A stretch of 64,000 bases of DNA from Schistocerca nitens (lineage: Eukaryota; Arthropoda; Insecta; Orthoptera; Acrididae): contig NC_064616.1 of NCBI RefSeq assembly GCF_023898315.1, positions 710,053,389-710,117,388 on the forward strand. Reading direction: 5' to 3'. A program made the translations under genes and the position numbers. This document shows positions 9,309 through 21,167 of the stretch, one piece after another (position 1 is the stretch's first letter; every line of letters starts with the position of its first letter). The notes beneath the pieces were generated by a model. It saw only the letters and a list, made by a program, of their open reading frames with translations, was not told the origin of the DNA and did no database searches.

Positions 9309-10681
9309 TTTCAAACGCATGGCATACATTCTCCTTGCAGGTTTCTCTACGATAAACAATGGTGACACACTGTAAAATAAATAAACTACTTCCTTAAAAC
9401 ATCGATTCTTTGTGATACATTCACAATACAGCTTTCCAATTTTCACATCCGATCACGGTGCAGAAATTAAACTACGCTCGCATCAGTCCTGTACAAAATG
9501 ATCGTTAGTAACTGAGAGTGCATCTTACAAAAAAAGAGAGAATCACACAGCAGCGGTATTTGACATGTGAAATTACACGTCATGTCGCCACTAACTCCGT
9601 AAACAGGACATCTATGAAGCAGATGTATACACGGGGATTGCAGTACCTCACAAACACCTGCCGCTAACTTAGAATCGCCGTAGTTATGAAACTGAAGACT
9701 CGATTTTATGCCAAGATGCGGCGGGGGAATGGAGTAGCATAAATCTTCATTCATCTAGACGAATGTGTTAAAACGGGATGGACATGTTTCATCACACATG
9801 AGATGGAAGTCCTCTGATGACTGAGAGGTTTGCTGTTAACGATCCCAAGTAGACAGTGCTCTAAGTCACACACGAAACACATAGCTGTATATGAGTCAAA
9901 CGCAGGTTATGTCACACAACTGATGCATCCCGATAGAACAACAAGAAAAAATGGTCAAATGACGTGCAGCAACATCTCCCCCCCCCCCTCTATCTCTCTA
10001 GAATGCATAATCAGTCTACCATTAAATCATTCCTTGTCACAACTCCATCTCAACTGGTCACCCCATCCACTCTCTGTCGTTCTTTAATGCAGATACAAGT
10101 AAGTTTAGAGGCAGATGGTTCTCTTTCTTCCAGGAAAGCATCAAAGACAGCAGTCAACTAGCATGTATCACTATTACCTCGATAGACGTGCAGTAGAATG
10201 TTGTCTCGACGAAAAATGACTGTTTCCCTGGTTTCTAGAGCTTCCATGTCAATGTTTTCTCACACTCCTCTTGCTGTTACATACTCGTTCCCATGTATAG
10301 GAATTGTTCTGCACCAAGCAGAAGACATTCAAGTACTCTCTCAATTTTCCCTCATTTCACCCTATTTTCCCTCAATTTATCCGTATTCCGTCATTTTTCG
10401 TAATTTTATCGATTTTATCTCACTTCTATCCATGTGATCATGACATCACTTCTCGTTCTGTATTCTAAAATATCTTGGAAATGTAGTACAGTTGCCAGCA
10501 TCTAGCGCAAATGCACTATTTTTCTGGTCTGGAGACATAGTATAGCACTGTACTCGAATGCATCCAGTCACCTCCAACTACATTTTCTACAGTTGCAATG
10601 TGTTTGCTCTGTTTTCTGTATGTCTGTGTCCGTGCAACTGTCACAGATGGCTCTCATGACCCAGAGTAGACTCGAGCTAGT
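9309..10681. other. Unit A spacer between Tc1 relic and minisatellite
   Basis: About 1.4 kb with short frames only (the longest is 95 codons at 9467-9754 on the minus strand), none recognised. It contains a poly(C) run near 9977 that varies in length between units and a pyrimidine-rich stretch with TTCCCTCA-like repeats near 10340-10400. Repeated in B and C. Confidence 0.4.
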
Positions 10682-10981
10682 GTTCAAGTGTGGATCGGCA
10701 ACGCATTATATCTACAGCGATGTTGGAACGTGCATCCACAATATGCCACGTCCATGGTAGGGTTTGAAGGTGGATCCACCATGCATAATATCCAGAGTGA
10801 TGTTGGGATGCAGTTACACAATATACCACATCTGGGATAGGGTTTGAAGGTGGATCTGCCACACATTATATCCAGAGCGCTGTTCAGAGGTGGTTCCATG
10901 ACACGTCACATCTGGGATAGAGCTTGAAGGTGGACCAACTACACATTACATCCTGAGATGTAGTCTATGTTCAAAGTTGGA
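10682..10981. repeat. 80-base minisatellite, about 3.7 copies (unit A)
   Basis: Diverged tandem copies start at 10682, 10762, 10842 and 10922, each beginning with a GTTTGAAGGTGGAT-like block and holding TATATCCAGAG and CACATCTGGGATAG-like blocks. The spacing is exactly 80 bases. Copies differ at many positions, so the array is old. It is also at 33535-33834 and from 63839 to the window end. Confidence 0.88.
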
Positions 10982-12515
10982 TCCACCAGTGGGAGGACCG
11001 GATCATGGTTTCTCAGCTGGCCAGCTCTTTGGACACACAGTATGCTTGGTAGATGGCGCTGGACTAACTGGAGGTGAAGCGTTATTTGTGTTAGTACTGT
11101 TAATAATTTATATCTGTATTCCATGTAGTGTCACTTGCACTTTGTGGAATTTAAACACCCTGGGTGTATCCACACTCTGTGTCCCCAGTCGTTTATAAGG
11201 TGAGTTGCAGAAGAGTTAGTATAATATATGTAGTTTCATTTTGTGACATAGTGGGGTGGAGAGAAAGGGGAATTGCCTGCTTGCTTTTAATTTAGCAGGT
11301 CTCTGAATGAGGGAAGTGCATGAGGAAAATCTGGCAACGTACCCCACTCTCACGCTTCTAACCTCAACCGCCGTCTTTCCACCCTCTTAAACCACCAGAA
11401 CACAGTTTATCCCCTAATATAGCTCCACTGCAGTTACATGTCGTACAAACATGTAACATTTGTTCTTAAACCACATTATTTAACAATATACATTAATTTT
11501 ATGCCATTAAAGAAATATTTTTAATAATCTGTGGTTTTTTTATCCCCTGCAATGCAGAAACTTTCCATGACAAAAAATGAATAGAACCTTTTTTGTAAGA
11601 AATTTGATGTAGGATAATTTTGTACAAGCAAACATTTTCGCTAGATGGTGAAGTGTTCGAGATATTCAGGAAAAGTCTAGACAAGTGACTTTTATATTCT
11701 CCCCTCCCCCCCTCCCCACCAAACCCCACACACCGTTGGGTAGGATTTGTTCTATGTTGTTCATGACACTGTCCCTGCCACTGTACAAAATTTTGCGATT
11801 GCGTGAACGTTTTCCCCTAATTTTGCTTCGTTGACTATTTAACACACAGAATTTATTATTATTTTAGCATTACAATGTTACATTATTTCAGCACTGAACA
11901 TTTCACGTATTTATTGACTCTTTTGAGGTATTATCATAAAGCTACAAGCTCAAGAAAGATCTTTGCAACGATCAATTAAATCAGTTTTTCGAAGTAAAGT
12001 AGCAAAAGTGGAATAAGTGTGATGTAATCTGTTCAGAAAAAAGATACGATTGTGTTCACAATTCTCCATTTCCAACTCCATCTGTGAAGAATGACATTTC
12101 TTCGTTTGTTGACAGAAGTAGTTAAATCGATGCTCACTGATTGGAAATACTAATTAATATATAGGTAAGTACGGGGAAACAAAAAGAATCTGAAACAGAC
12201 TGTCGCATAACACACAGTTCATAGACGCTACGTACTCAGGATTATCAGTGGCTGCCGCTGATATGTGAAGCTGGGTATTGCACCAAAATATCAATGATGC
12301 CTTTTTATATGAAACGCTTAAACAGAGAAAATTCGTGGTCTGGCTTGCTGTCATTCGTTATAATGTAAACACCTCTAGAATTCATAGTGTATGAAGGTCA
12401 CAAAATCCCATTTGTTAAATCCAATTTACAATACTGAGAAAATTAGAGCTGCGACAGAAAAAGATCTTTTGCAAACAGCATGCTGCGGTTCATTGTCTAT
12501 CCATAAAAACTGTTA
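10982..12515. other. Unit A spacer, no gene; holds an unfilled SINE site
   Basis: About 1.5 kb of AT-rich DNA with no gene I recognise. ACAAAAAATGAAT at 11570-11582 is the unoccupied form of the site that holds a SINE in unit B (34423-34633). A poly(C)-rich stretch lies at about 11700-11718. Confidence 0.6.
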
Positions 12516-12517
12516 TA

Positions 12518-13936
12518 CACTGAAGCGCGAAAGAAACTGATATAGGCATGCATATTCAAATACACAGATATGTAAACAGGAAGAATATAGCGCTACGGTC
12601 GGCAACGCTTATACAGTATAAGAAAACAAGTATCTGATGAAGATTTTAGTTCGGTTACTGCTCCTACAATGGCAGATTATCAAGATTTAAGTGAGTTTGA
12701 ACGTTGTGTTATAGTCGGCAAACAAGCATGGGACACAGCATCTCCGAGATAGAGATGAGGTGGGGATTTTCCCGTACGACTATTTCACGAGTGTACCGTG
12801 AATATCAGGAATCCAGTAAAACATCAAATTTCCGAGATCACTGCGGCAGGAAAAAAATCCTGCAACAACGGGACCAACGACGACTGAAGAGAAGCGTTCA
12901 ACGTAACAGAAGTGCTACGCTTCCACAGATTTCAAAAATGGTACAAATGGCTCTGAGCACTATGCGACTTAACTTCTGAGGTCATCAGTCGCCTAGAACT
13001 TAGAACTAATTAAACCTAACCAACCTAAGGACATCACACACACCCATGCCCGAGGCAGGATTCGAACCTGCGACCGTAGCGGTCGCTCTGCTCCAGACTG
13101 TAGCGCCTAGAACCGCACGGCCACTCCGGAAGGCGCAGATTTCAATGTTGGGCCATCAACAAGTGTCAGCCTGCGAACCATTCAACGAAACATCATGTAT
13201 ATGGGCTTTCAGAGCCGAAGGCTCACTCGTGTACCCTTCATGACTGCACGACACAAAGCTTCACGCCTCGTCTGGGCCCCTCAAAACCTACATTGGACTG
13301 TTGATGACTGGAAACATGTTGCCTTGTCTTACGAGTCTCGTTTCAAATCATATCGAGCTGATGGATGTGTACTAGTATGGAGACAACCTCATGAGTCTAT
13401 CGACCCTGCATGTCACCAGTGGACTGTTCAAGCTGGTGGAGGCACTGTAATGGTATCGAGCGTGTGCAGTTGGAGTGATATGGGACCCCTGATACGTCTA
13501 GATACAACTCTGACAGGTGACATGTACGTATCTATCCTGTCTGACTATGTGCATCCATTCATGTCCATTGTGCATTCCGACGGATTGGGCAATTCCAGCA
13601 GGACAATACGACACCCCACACGTCCAGAATTGCTACAGAGTGGCTCCAGAAACACTCTTCTGAGTTTACAACTTCCGCTGGCCCCAAACTCCCCAGACAT
13701 GAATATTATTGAGCATATCTGGGATGCCTTGTAACGTGCTGTTCGGAAGAGATCTCCACTTCCTCGTGCTCTTACGGATTTATGGACAACCCTACAGGAT
13801 TTGTGGTGTCAGTTCCCTCCAGCACTACTTCAGGCATTAGTCCAGTCCATGCCACGTAGCGTTGCGCACTTCTGCGTGCTCATGGGAGCCCTACACGATA
13901 GTGGGCAGGTGTTTCAGTTTCTTTGGCTCTTCAGTG
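12518..13936 (+). mobile_element. Tc1/mariner relic 2 (unit A)
   Basis: Same family as relic 1. Terminal repeats are CACTGAAGCGCGAAAGAAAC at 12518 and, reversed, CACTGAAGAGCCAAAGAAAC at 13936. The left flank keeps TA; the right flank reads CA, so the duplication has decayed. The transposase N-terminus reads ADYQDLSEFERCVIVGKQ then shifts frame into GHSISEIEMRWGFSRTTISRVYREYQE. The DDE part at 13195-13734 has SYESRF instead of SDESRF at the first Asp, a frameshift just before a still intact QQDN block, and another before the Glu. Its right flank adjoins the decayed LINE. Confidence 0.9.
12936..13135 (-). mobile_element. tRNA-headed SINE (type 1) inside Tc1 relic 2
   Basis: Flanked by the 10-base duplication CAGATTTCAA at 12926-12935 and 13136-13145, inserted in the transposase coding region. 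Boxes are recognisable on the minus strand (GGTTCGAATCC). Present at the same place in unit B (35987-36186). Confidence 0.9.
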
Positions 13937-13999
13937 CAGTAGCTCTTGTAGAGTAAGCAAGTTTGTGATGATCTAATCTTTCCACACACTGTTGATCAC

Positions 14000-16743
14000 A
14001 ACATTTGACTTTGACAAAAGTGGATTTATACAAATTGAGGTACTCATAGTTGGATCTCTGTTGTGCTGTCTGACAGACAGAGGGAATCAAATTATTGTTT
14101 GCAGGGTTTTAAATCTAGATTTTCTGAAAAAGTCTGATAGTATTGAAGTAATACTTGGTTCTTTGAATTTGACATCAGTTATTGATTTCACTACTCAGGT
14201 TCAAAATGGTTCAAATGGCTCTGAGCACTATGGGACTTAACTTCTTAGGTCATCAGTCCCCTAGAACTTAGAACTACTGAAACCTAACTAACCTTAGGGC
14301 ATCACACACATCCATGCCCGAGGCAGGATTCGAACCTGCGACCGTAGCGGTCGCGCGGTTCCAGACTGTAGCGCCTAGAACCGCTCGGCCACTCCGGCCG
14401 GCTACTCAGGTAGTACAGGAAAGCAGCTCTCTGACAGATAATATTTTTATTGACCAAGTTGAATTTAATTAAATAAAAACTTTTCCTGTTAAGAATGGTC
14501 TTTCGGATCATGATGAGAGCTGGTTACAGTATATGACATAGCTCATACAGTAATGCAAAATAGTCCTCCAAAATATTGTGTTCAAATAATAGTTTAATAA
14601 TTTGCAATTATATTTAGGGAAAGCTTTCAACAGTTAGACTGAGATGAGGTGTACAGAGAATCTGATGCAAATTTCAAATTTAACCTATTTCGTGGTACCT
14701 TTGTGAGCGTATTTGAAAACAGTTTCTCTAATAAAACAGTAAAAAATAATCATAAAGAACCACCTAAAAAGCGGTGGCGTACTAAAGGGATAAAAATATT
14801 TTGTGAACAGTAAAGGGAAATCTATCTTACAGCTAGAAGGAGTGATGATCCAGAAACAGTCAAATTTATAAAAACTACTGCACTATATTAAAAAAAGATA
14901 TCATAAAGTCCAAAAGTATGTGCATTATGTCTGAGATTAGCACCTGTGATAATAAAATTAAAACAATTTGCAATATTGTTGAAAGGGAAACAGGGCAGTT
15001 GAGAGCACAGAAAGACTGTATTTCCATCAAACTAAGTGAAACGTTTGCTAACAAAAAGTCATAAATAGAAAATATTTTTAACAATCAATTTTTAAGTATT
15101 GTAGAGAAAATAGGATCCAGCTGTTCATTAGAAAATGCAGGGCTGTATATAGAAGAGGCAATACCTATGTAGTTTGATAAAAATGAAATTCAACCCACCT
15201 CTCCTACTGAAATAAGGAACATAATAAATTTACTCAAAAGTAAAAGCTCTAATGGAATTGATGGCATTTCTGATGAAGTGCTAAAAGCTTGTTCCCAACA
15301 GATAAGCAGGATTCTCAGCCACATATGAAGTAGCTCACTGAAATCGGGCATTTTTGTGGATGGACTAAAATATGCTATTATTAAATCATTGTATAAAAAG
15401 GGGGATAGGTATGACGCTAACCACTGCTGCCCAACCTCTTTTGATTGCTTTATCCAAAGTTCTTGGAGAAAGTAACGCATGCAATAGTAGCTTCACATAT
15501 TTGTAAAAATGAAGTACTAAAGAAATGTCAGTTTGGTTTTGAGAAAGGTTTTTCAACAGATAATGCTCTCTGTGCCCTCACTGATCAAATATTAAATTCT
15601 CTGAATAATCAAACATCACCCATTGGGATTTTTTTTATCTCTTAAAGGCTTTTGACTGTGTGAATCGTGAAATTTTTCTGGATAAGATTAAGTATTGTGA
15701 TATGAGTGGGACAGTGCATAAATTATTTAACTGATATTTACCTGAAATAATGCAGAAGGTTGAAATTAACAAAACAGATAGTCTGTAAAAATCAACAGAG
15801 ACCTCTAACTGGAGAGGTATCAAGAATGGCATCCCACAGGGTTTAGTCTTGGGTCAATTATTGTTTGTGACATATATTAATGACTTGCCACTCTATATTC
15901 ATGAAGGTGCAAAGCTAGTTCTTGTTGCTGATTATACAAGTATAGTAATCACACCCAACAAACAAGAATTAGCTGAGGAAATTCTAAATGTCTTTAAGAA
16001 AATTATTAAGTGGTCCTCTGCAAATGGACTCTCGCTAAATTTTGAGTACGTATAGTTCTGTAAAGTAAATGGCATAACACCATTCATAAGTATAGACTTT
16101 GAAAAGAAGTCTATTGCTAAGGCAGAATATTAAAAATTTCTGGATGTGTGCATTGATGAGGAATTGAATTGGAAGAAATGCATTGATGATCTGCTTAAAC
16201 GTTTATGTCAGCTACTGATCCTATTAGATTTATTGCTAATTTTGGTGATAAACATAGTAAATTAGCCAATTATGCCTATTTCCATTCACTGCTTTCATAG
16301 GGCATCATATTTTGTAGTAATTCATCATCAAGAGAAAATGTATTCATTACACAAAAGCATGTAATCAGAACAATACGTGGAGCTCTCCTAAGATCACCTT
16401 GCAAATATTTATTTAAGGAGCTAGGGGTATGCACTGTACCTTAACAATATGTGTATTCACTTATGAAATTTGTTATTAATAACCCATTCCAGTTCACAAA
16501 TAATAGCAAAGTGTATGGCTACAACACTAGGAAAAATGATGATCTTCACTATTCTGGGTTAAATCTGAGTTTGGCATAGAAATGGATAAATTATACTGCC
16601 ACAAAAGTCTTTGTTCATTTATCAAATAGCATTAAAAGTCAACAGATAGCCAACCAGCATTTAAAAACAAAATAAGAGGATTTCTGAATCAAAACTCCAT
16701 CTACTCAACAGATGAATTTTTAGATATGAAGTAGTAATTGCAA

Positions 16744-16774
<31 letters not shown>

Positions 16775-16875
16775 TCATGTAAAGAAACCTTATGTTAAAC
16801 TGACATGTTCCACATCACTATGAAATACCGTATTCATGATCTATGGAACAAGTATTCCTGTAATGTATTGTAATG
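14000..16875 (+). mobile_element. Decayed non-LTR retrotransposon (unit A)
   Basis: Fragments of a LINE polyprotein appear in order. Endonuclease C-terminus: NLDFLKKSDS, then SLTDNIFIDQ after the SINE, then NGLSDHDESW. Reverse transcriptase: SSNGIDGISDEVLK, CQFGFEKGFSTDNAL, KAFDCVNREIF, GIPQGLVLGQLLF and VADYTSI, where the catalytic ADD has become ADY. A (TAA)n run at about 16744-16773 and a 3' tail with GACATGTTCCACA...TCTATGGAACAAG close it. Many stops and shifts show it is old. The block pattern fits the Jockey/CR1 side of the LINE tree; exact clade is not settled. Confidence 0.8.
14200..14401 (-). mobile_element. tRNA-headed SINE (type 1) inside decayed LINE
   Basis: Flanked by CTACTCAGG at 14191-14199 and 14402-14410. 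It is nearly full length with clear box A (TGGCCGAGCGG) and box B (GGTTCGAATCC) on the minus strand. It splits the endonuclease block of the decayed LINE. Also in unit B at 37251-37452. Confidence 0.92.
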
Positions 16876-17295
16876 AAGCCTGATACTGCAGTAAGTGAAA
16901 AGCACATACAACTGCAAAGATGGAATACACAAGCATATGACACCATTGCAAAACAGTATAGTGATCCTTCATTTTGATGAGCAGATACAACCACTGGTTG
17001 ACTGTTAGTAGTAACAGCTCATTCACATCAAACTGCAGTAACTTTTACACAGTGGCGACTGTTGTGGAAGAGCGCAAGAGCACATTAACACCATAACTTT
17101 TGACACCTTGCGGATTTATTGGTTATTTTTCTTTGAATGCTGTTAAATATAATGTGCATGTGGTAATTTGAAATATATGGCACTAAATCTACCGCGATAT
17201 GCTACATAGTTGCTCCTCTATACTCAGTGAAACCAGGCATCAGCATCGCAAGCACAACTTCAGTTGTGCATGTTTTAAGGAGCTTTTGTACATGT
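16876..17295. other. Unit A spacer with 50-base deletion relative to unit B
   Basis: No gene recognised. At about 16975 unit A reads CATTTTGATGAGCAG, while unit B has 50 extra bases between CATTTT and TGATGAGCAG (40026-40082). The repeated TGATGA and T-run suggest a microhomology deletion in A, though an insertion in B is not excluded. Confidence 0.6.
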
Positions 17296-17306
17296 GCAAA
17301 TGGTGT

Positions 17307-17524
17307 TCAAAAATGGTTCAAATGGCTCTGAGCACTATGGGACTCAACTGCTGTGGTCATAAGTCCCCTAGAACTTAGAACTACTTAAACCTAACTAACC
17401 TAAGGACAGCACACAACACCCAGCCATCACGAGGCAGAGAAAATCCCTGACCCCGCCGGGAATCGAACCCGGGAACCCGGGCGTGGGAAGCGAGAACGCC
17501 ACCGCACGACCACGAGATTCGGGC
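17307..17524 (-). mobile_element. tRNA-headed SINE (type 2), unit A only
   Basis: Flanked by GCAAATGGTGT at 17296-17306 and 17525-17535. Unit B has a single GCAAATGGTGT (40398-40408). Type 2 head on the minus strand: box B GGTTCGATTCC, preceded by a CGTGGTCGTGCGGTAGCG box-A-like region. The tail is the same as in type 1. Confidence 0.92.
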
Positions 17525-17814
17525 GCAAATGGTGTGACCTGCCTTAAATGTGCCAAGAGCCATATGGATCTGATAAATAACAGTTAACCTTTACCACTCT
17601 TCTACACATTTACATCAATGCCACCAGGTAGTAACACACTGCAACAGACTTTTTTCCTTGCTTGCTTGGCATAAATCCTGCTAGATGGTTGCACACTCCT
17701 CATATATACCAGTTTAAGTAAAAAAATCTTTTAGGTTTCAGTTTTTACAGCACTTTGCAACAATAGTCAAGATTAGGTATTTTTTGTATGATAAGTTTAT
17801 TAATCGTGCATAAC

Positions 17815-18035
17815 AATGTTTCATTGTGACAGCATGTTAATTCCGCAAATATTAGCTGTTCCAGTTTACTGTATTGTATTTACCTATTTCGACAATCTCC
17901 TGACAAATGATCATGGTAGTAAGTATTATATTCAAATGTTTTATGTTATACTTTCTGACATGTTCCACACCCAAGAGAATCATCTCATTTTTTGGGTCTA
18001 TGGAATGAAAACTGAATCTAATCTAATCTAATCTC
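17815..18035 (+). mobile_element. LINE 3'-end fragment
   Basis: Ends in a CTAAT repeat (18014-18035) and contains CTGACATGTTCCACA...GGTCTATGGAAT, which matches the 3' end of the decayed LINE at 16801-16860. So it is a short 3' piece of a related LINE family. The left limit is approximate. Also at 40688-40908 in unit B. Confidence 0.55.
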
Positions 18036-18467
18036 AGAAGCTGGTGTCTTGAAACTAATATTGTAATCAGTCACAAGAATTGTTCTCAAGTAATCATAAA
18101 TCACTTTCATTTCTGGGAGGGCTCCTGAATTATAACTACTCCATAATTTGTGAATACTTAGTTCCATAAGCAAGTACAATCTCGTACATTTGGGTCTACA
18201 GTAGTGAGAATCGACTGGCTGTAGTTTTTCAATGAAGACTTTAACCTCTTCTCGTATTTTGAGACACTTGGGAGATTTCGTGTCACCTCATGTATTCTCC
18301 TTTGGTGACGGACCTGTGGTGAATGGTTTCTTACACACTCCTTTCACTCTGTCCTTGCCTATGCACAGTATTGATAAGAAGGTCTTCTGACAAATCTGCG
18401 CTAATTTGGCCCACTGCTTGCCTCGATTCTGATGAAATACTTGACTGACATGCATTTCCTGAAACTG
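18036..18467. other. Unit A spacer, nothing recognised
   Basis: About 430 bases without a recognisable feature before the SINE pair. Confidence 0.4.
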
Positions 18468-18479
18468 TTCGGCTCCACA

Positions 18480-18681
18480 AAAAAAAATGGCTCTGAGCAC
18501 TATGGGACTTAACATCTATGGTCATCAGTCCCCTAGAACTTAGAACTACTTAAACCTAACTAACCTAAGGACATCACACAACACCCAGTCATCACGAGGC
18601 AGAGAAAATCCCTGGCCCCGCCGGGAATCGAACCCGGGAGCGGGAAGCGAGAACGCTACCGCACGACCACGAGCTGCGGAC
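18480..18681 (-). mobile_element. tRNA-headed SINE (type 2), left of a pair
   Basis: Type 2 SINE. Its left flank TTCGGCTCCACA (18468-18479) matches not its own right flank but the right flank of the next SINE (19057-19068). Its right flank is AAAACACTACTTA (18682-18694). Also in unit B starting at 41353. Confidence 0.9.
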
Positions 18682-18853
18682 AAAACACTACTTATTTTGT
18701 TACGACATTTCAATAAAAATGGCAAATGTATACAGTAAATTCCATGTTAAGACTTACCTTTTTTGCTGCCACCCTTTCATCTTAGTCCGAATTACTTTAT
18801 TGGAGCCGGCTGCTGTGCACCTCCCTTCCACCCGCTATAGAAAACACTACTTA
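18682..18853. repeat. Spacer between paired SINEs, bounded by 13-base direct repeat
   Basis: About 146 bases flanked by AAAACACTACTTA at 18682-18694 and 18841-18853. No known element is recognised inside. On the minus strand it holds AAAAAAGGTAAGT, which resembles a splice donor, but nothing shows it is used. Confidence 0.75.
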
Positions 18854-19056
18854 ATGGCTCTGAGCACTATGGGACTTAACATTTATGATCATCAGTCCCC
18901 TAGAACTGAGAACTACTTAAACCTAACTAACCTAAGGACAGCACCCAACACCCAGCCATCACGAGGCAGAGAAAATCCCTGACCCCGCCGGGAATCGAAC
19001 CCGGGAACCCGGGCGTGGGAAGCGAGAACGCTACCGCACGACCACGAGATGCGGGC
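18854..19056 (-). mobile_element. tRNA-headed SINE (type 2), right of a pair
   Basis: Second type 2 SINE of the pair, ending at TTCGGCTCCACA (19057-19068), the partner of the repeat left of the first SINE. Together SINE-spacer-SINE is flanked by one 12-base duplication. Also in unit B, ending at 41929. Confidence 0.9.
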
Positions 19057-19068
19057 TTCGGCTCCACA

Positions 19069-20249
19069 GCTCTCTCTCTTTTAAGCGCTTCTTGAGTTAT
19101 CTCAGAATAAATTCATCTTGTCTCACCGTGTCACTAAGCTCATAATACGCTTGCTGAAATCCCCTTACATCTTGCATTTTAAGTTCATTGCACTGGAAGA
19201 CAGTTTTCGCGTATTTGCAAGTGGGCATTGTTGGCAGGTGTTCTGAAACATACCTGAAACGAAGGATTAAAAGTAAGGCAGTGCTATGGTTTACAAAATA
19301 AATCTGACCAACTTCAATAGTTTTTCTAAGGAAAGACTGAGACAGACAAAAGGTTATGTTCAAGCAAAATATAGGTAAGAGTGTATATCTGTTTTGTTTA
19401 ACTGTATTCTTTTTCCATCTTGAAGGATCTTTTGTCTTACTGCTATGTATATCGCTGATCTCCAGTACACTTCCGTTTTCTGTTACTACAGAGAATAAGG
19501 TACATTGTATTACTGAAACACGAAACACCAGTGGTATGTCTTACAAACACGTGCATGTGAGAAACTAGCGCGAAATAATCGGGAACAGTATTGTCAACTG
19601 TTTCAAAGAATACACAGTGTACTTGGCACTTCATAGACATCGTACTAACGTTTACTTCATATAGTGTTATTTGAGATACATTCCAATTGTGGTAGCACAT
19701 GGATAAGATGAATTTTTGAAACAACATTTTAGGATAAGGCAGGTTTTAGAAACGTCGCTTGAATTTGTTCTATATTTACACGGGGAAAAAAGCGGGTTTA
19801 GGAACTTTTCTTTTGTTGTTGGAAAAGATACCAAATAACATGAGTTATAGAGATAAGGCAATAACTCAATTTTCATAAAAAATTGGTAAGATGGATTTTG
19901 GAACCGTTGGCCACAATTATTATTATTACTGTTATTATTATTGGCAGTGGCTGTAAGTGTGTAAATATGCTGATTAGCATAACTGTTATACAGTAGATGC
20001 TATTAATTTCAGACTCTCATATTTATCTGAATATAAAGATTTGTGAACACCGAGAACCATATTCACGAGCCGCCAGTGCTATTATAGCAATGGTAGCAGG
20101 GTACAGGTTGTGCATTTGTTTACGTGATACGCTGAGTGGTTAAAAAACGTCAAACGAGCAACAATATGTATAATCATCAAATACATTGCCACTTCATAAT
20201 GCCTCTAGTGCGGTTACTATAAAGACTTGGCCACTGTTTCTACGTTTCA
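19069..20249. other. Unit A spacer with ATT microsatellite
   Basis: About 1.2 kb. There is an interrupted (ATT)n microsatellite at about 19916-19943. A 143-codon minus-strand frame (19097-19528) has no recognisable domain and is probably chance. Nothing else identified. Confidence 0.4.
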
Positions 20250-20269
20250 ATGCAGAGTATCGATACGTG

Positions 20270-20500
20270 GAACTGTCTCAGTGTTTCGGAACGGCTATGG
20301 TTCACTGATTCGAAACAGTGGTGTTTCATTCCGCCGCTGTCTCGGATAACTGGGCCAGATTCGATCTCGAGCAAGACACAGAGACTGTATCGTTGTTTCA
20401 AAGTTAGGCTGTTTCAGTCCACCTGTGTTTGGAACGGACTAATTGTATCGAAACAGTGATGTTTCATTCCTCTCTCTGTCGGACGAGATTCGGGCTCGGC
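20270..20500. repeat. Diverged tandem repeat with GTTTCGAAAC palindromes
   Basis: Two diverged copies about 135 bases apart share a GGAACGG block, then TCGAAACAGTG, then TGTTTCATTCC and CTGTCGG-like ends. The core at 20303-20320 is an almost perfect 18-base palindrome; in unit B (43175-43192) it is perfect. Related TTTCGAAAC motifs recur at about 20914, 24292 and 24580, on both sides of the hAT transposase remnant. They may be subterminal transposase-binding repeats. Confidence 0.6.
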
Positions 20501-21167
20501 ACAGCTACTGAAACACATTTAACATACCGCTTCATGAAACACTTTCAAAGAGAGTCGAAATCTTTTTGACAAGCAATAGCATGAAGCTTAAGATTTCCGA
20601 AAATAAAGTTTCGTTTCTAGCTGACTACCCTATTCCGAAATGGCGTAACATCTGCTTTATAAACACTAAACAAACAATAAAATAACGCACACTATTCACA
20701 TTCAAAATAGGAAATGTGTGAAAATCATTCAGTTAAATTACACATTCTTTATAACATACGCTTCTCTGTTCATGTACAGTAATCATATTAAGCCGACAAC
20801 ATTCTGAGACATATACACAAATTTGATGTAGGTATAATTGCAAGCAATGACGTATCGCTAATAGTGTAATGGTGAACGGGAAGGGCTGGGAAGTATGGTG
20901 AATTTGTCGTAATGGTTCGAAACACCTTGAAAGACAAAAATTTTTTCTGTTACATTTTGTTATTTATTCGAATTACTTGGTGTTATTTGTGAGTCTTTAG
21001 TCACTGTGCCTCTTATCCACAATGATTCCTTTTGTGTGCATGGAAATTAGCAGGATGGGTATATTACCCATACTAACAGAATGTTGGAATCCCAGTAGTA
21101 TATCCGTTGTTTCTGCAGTTTTCTCCCACCTCCAGTTCCGTTCGTGGTGGTTCTTCTGTCTTCAGCT

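Noticed and set aside
10682-10981. CRISPR-like spaced repeats
   Set aside because: The repeats are contiguous 80-base diverged units without unique spacers, in a eukaryotic context.
18720-18853. Processed exon suggested by a splice-donor-like AAGGTAAGT on the minus strand in the SINE spacer
   Set aside because: A single donor-like motif without acceptor, frame or second exon is expected by chance.
19097-19528. 143-codon minus-strand frame, repeated in unit B
   Set aside because: No motif or plausible composition, AT-rich context, and its repetition is explained by the segmental duplication.
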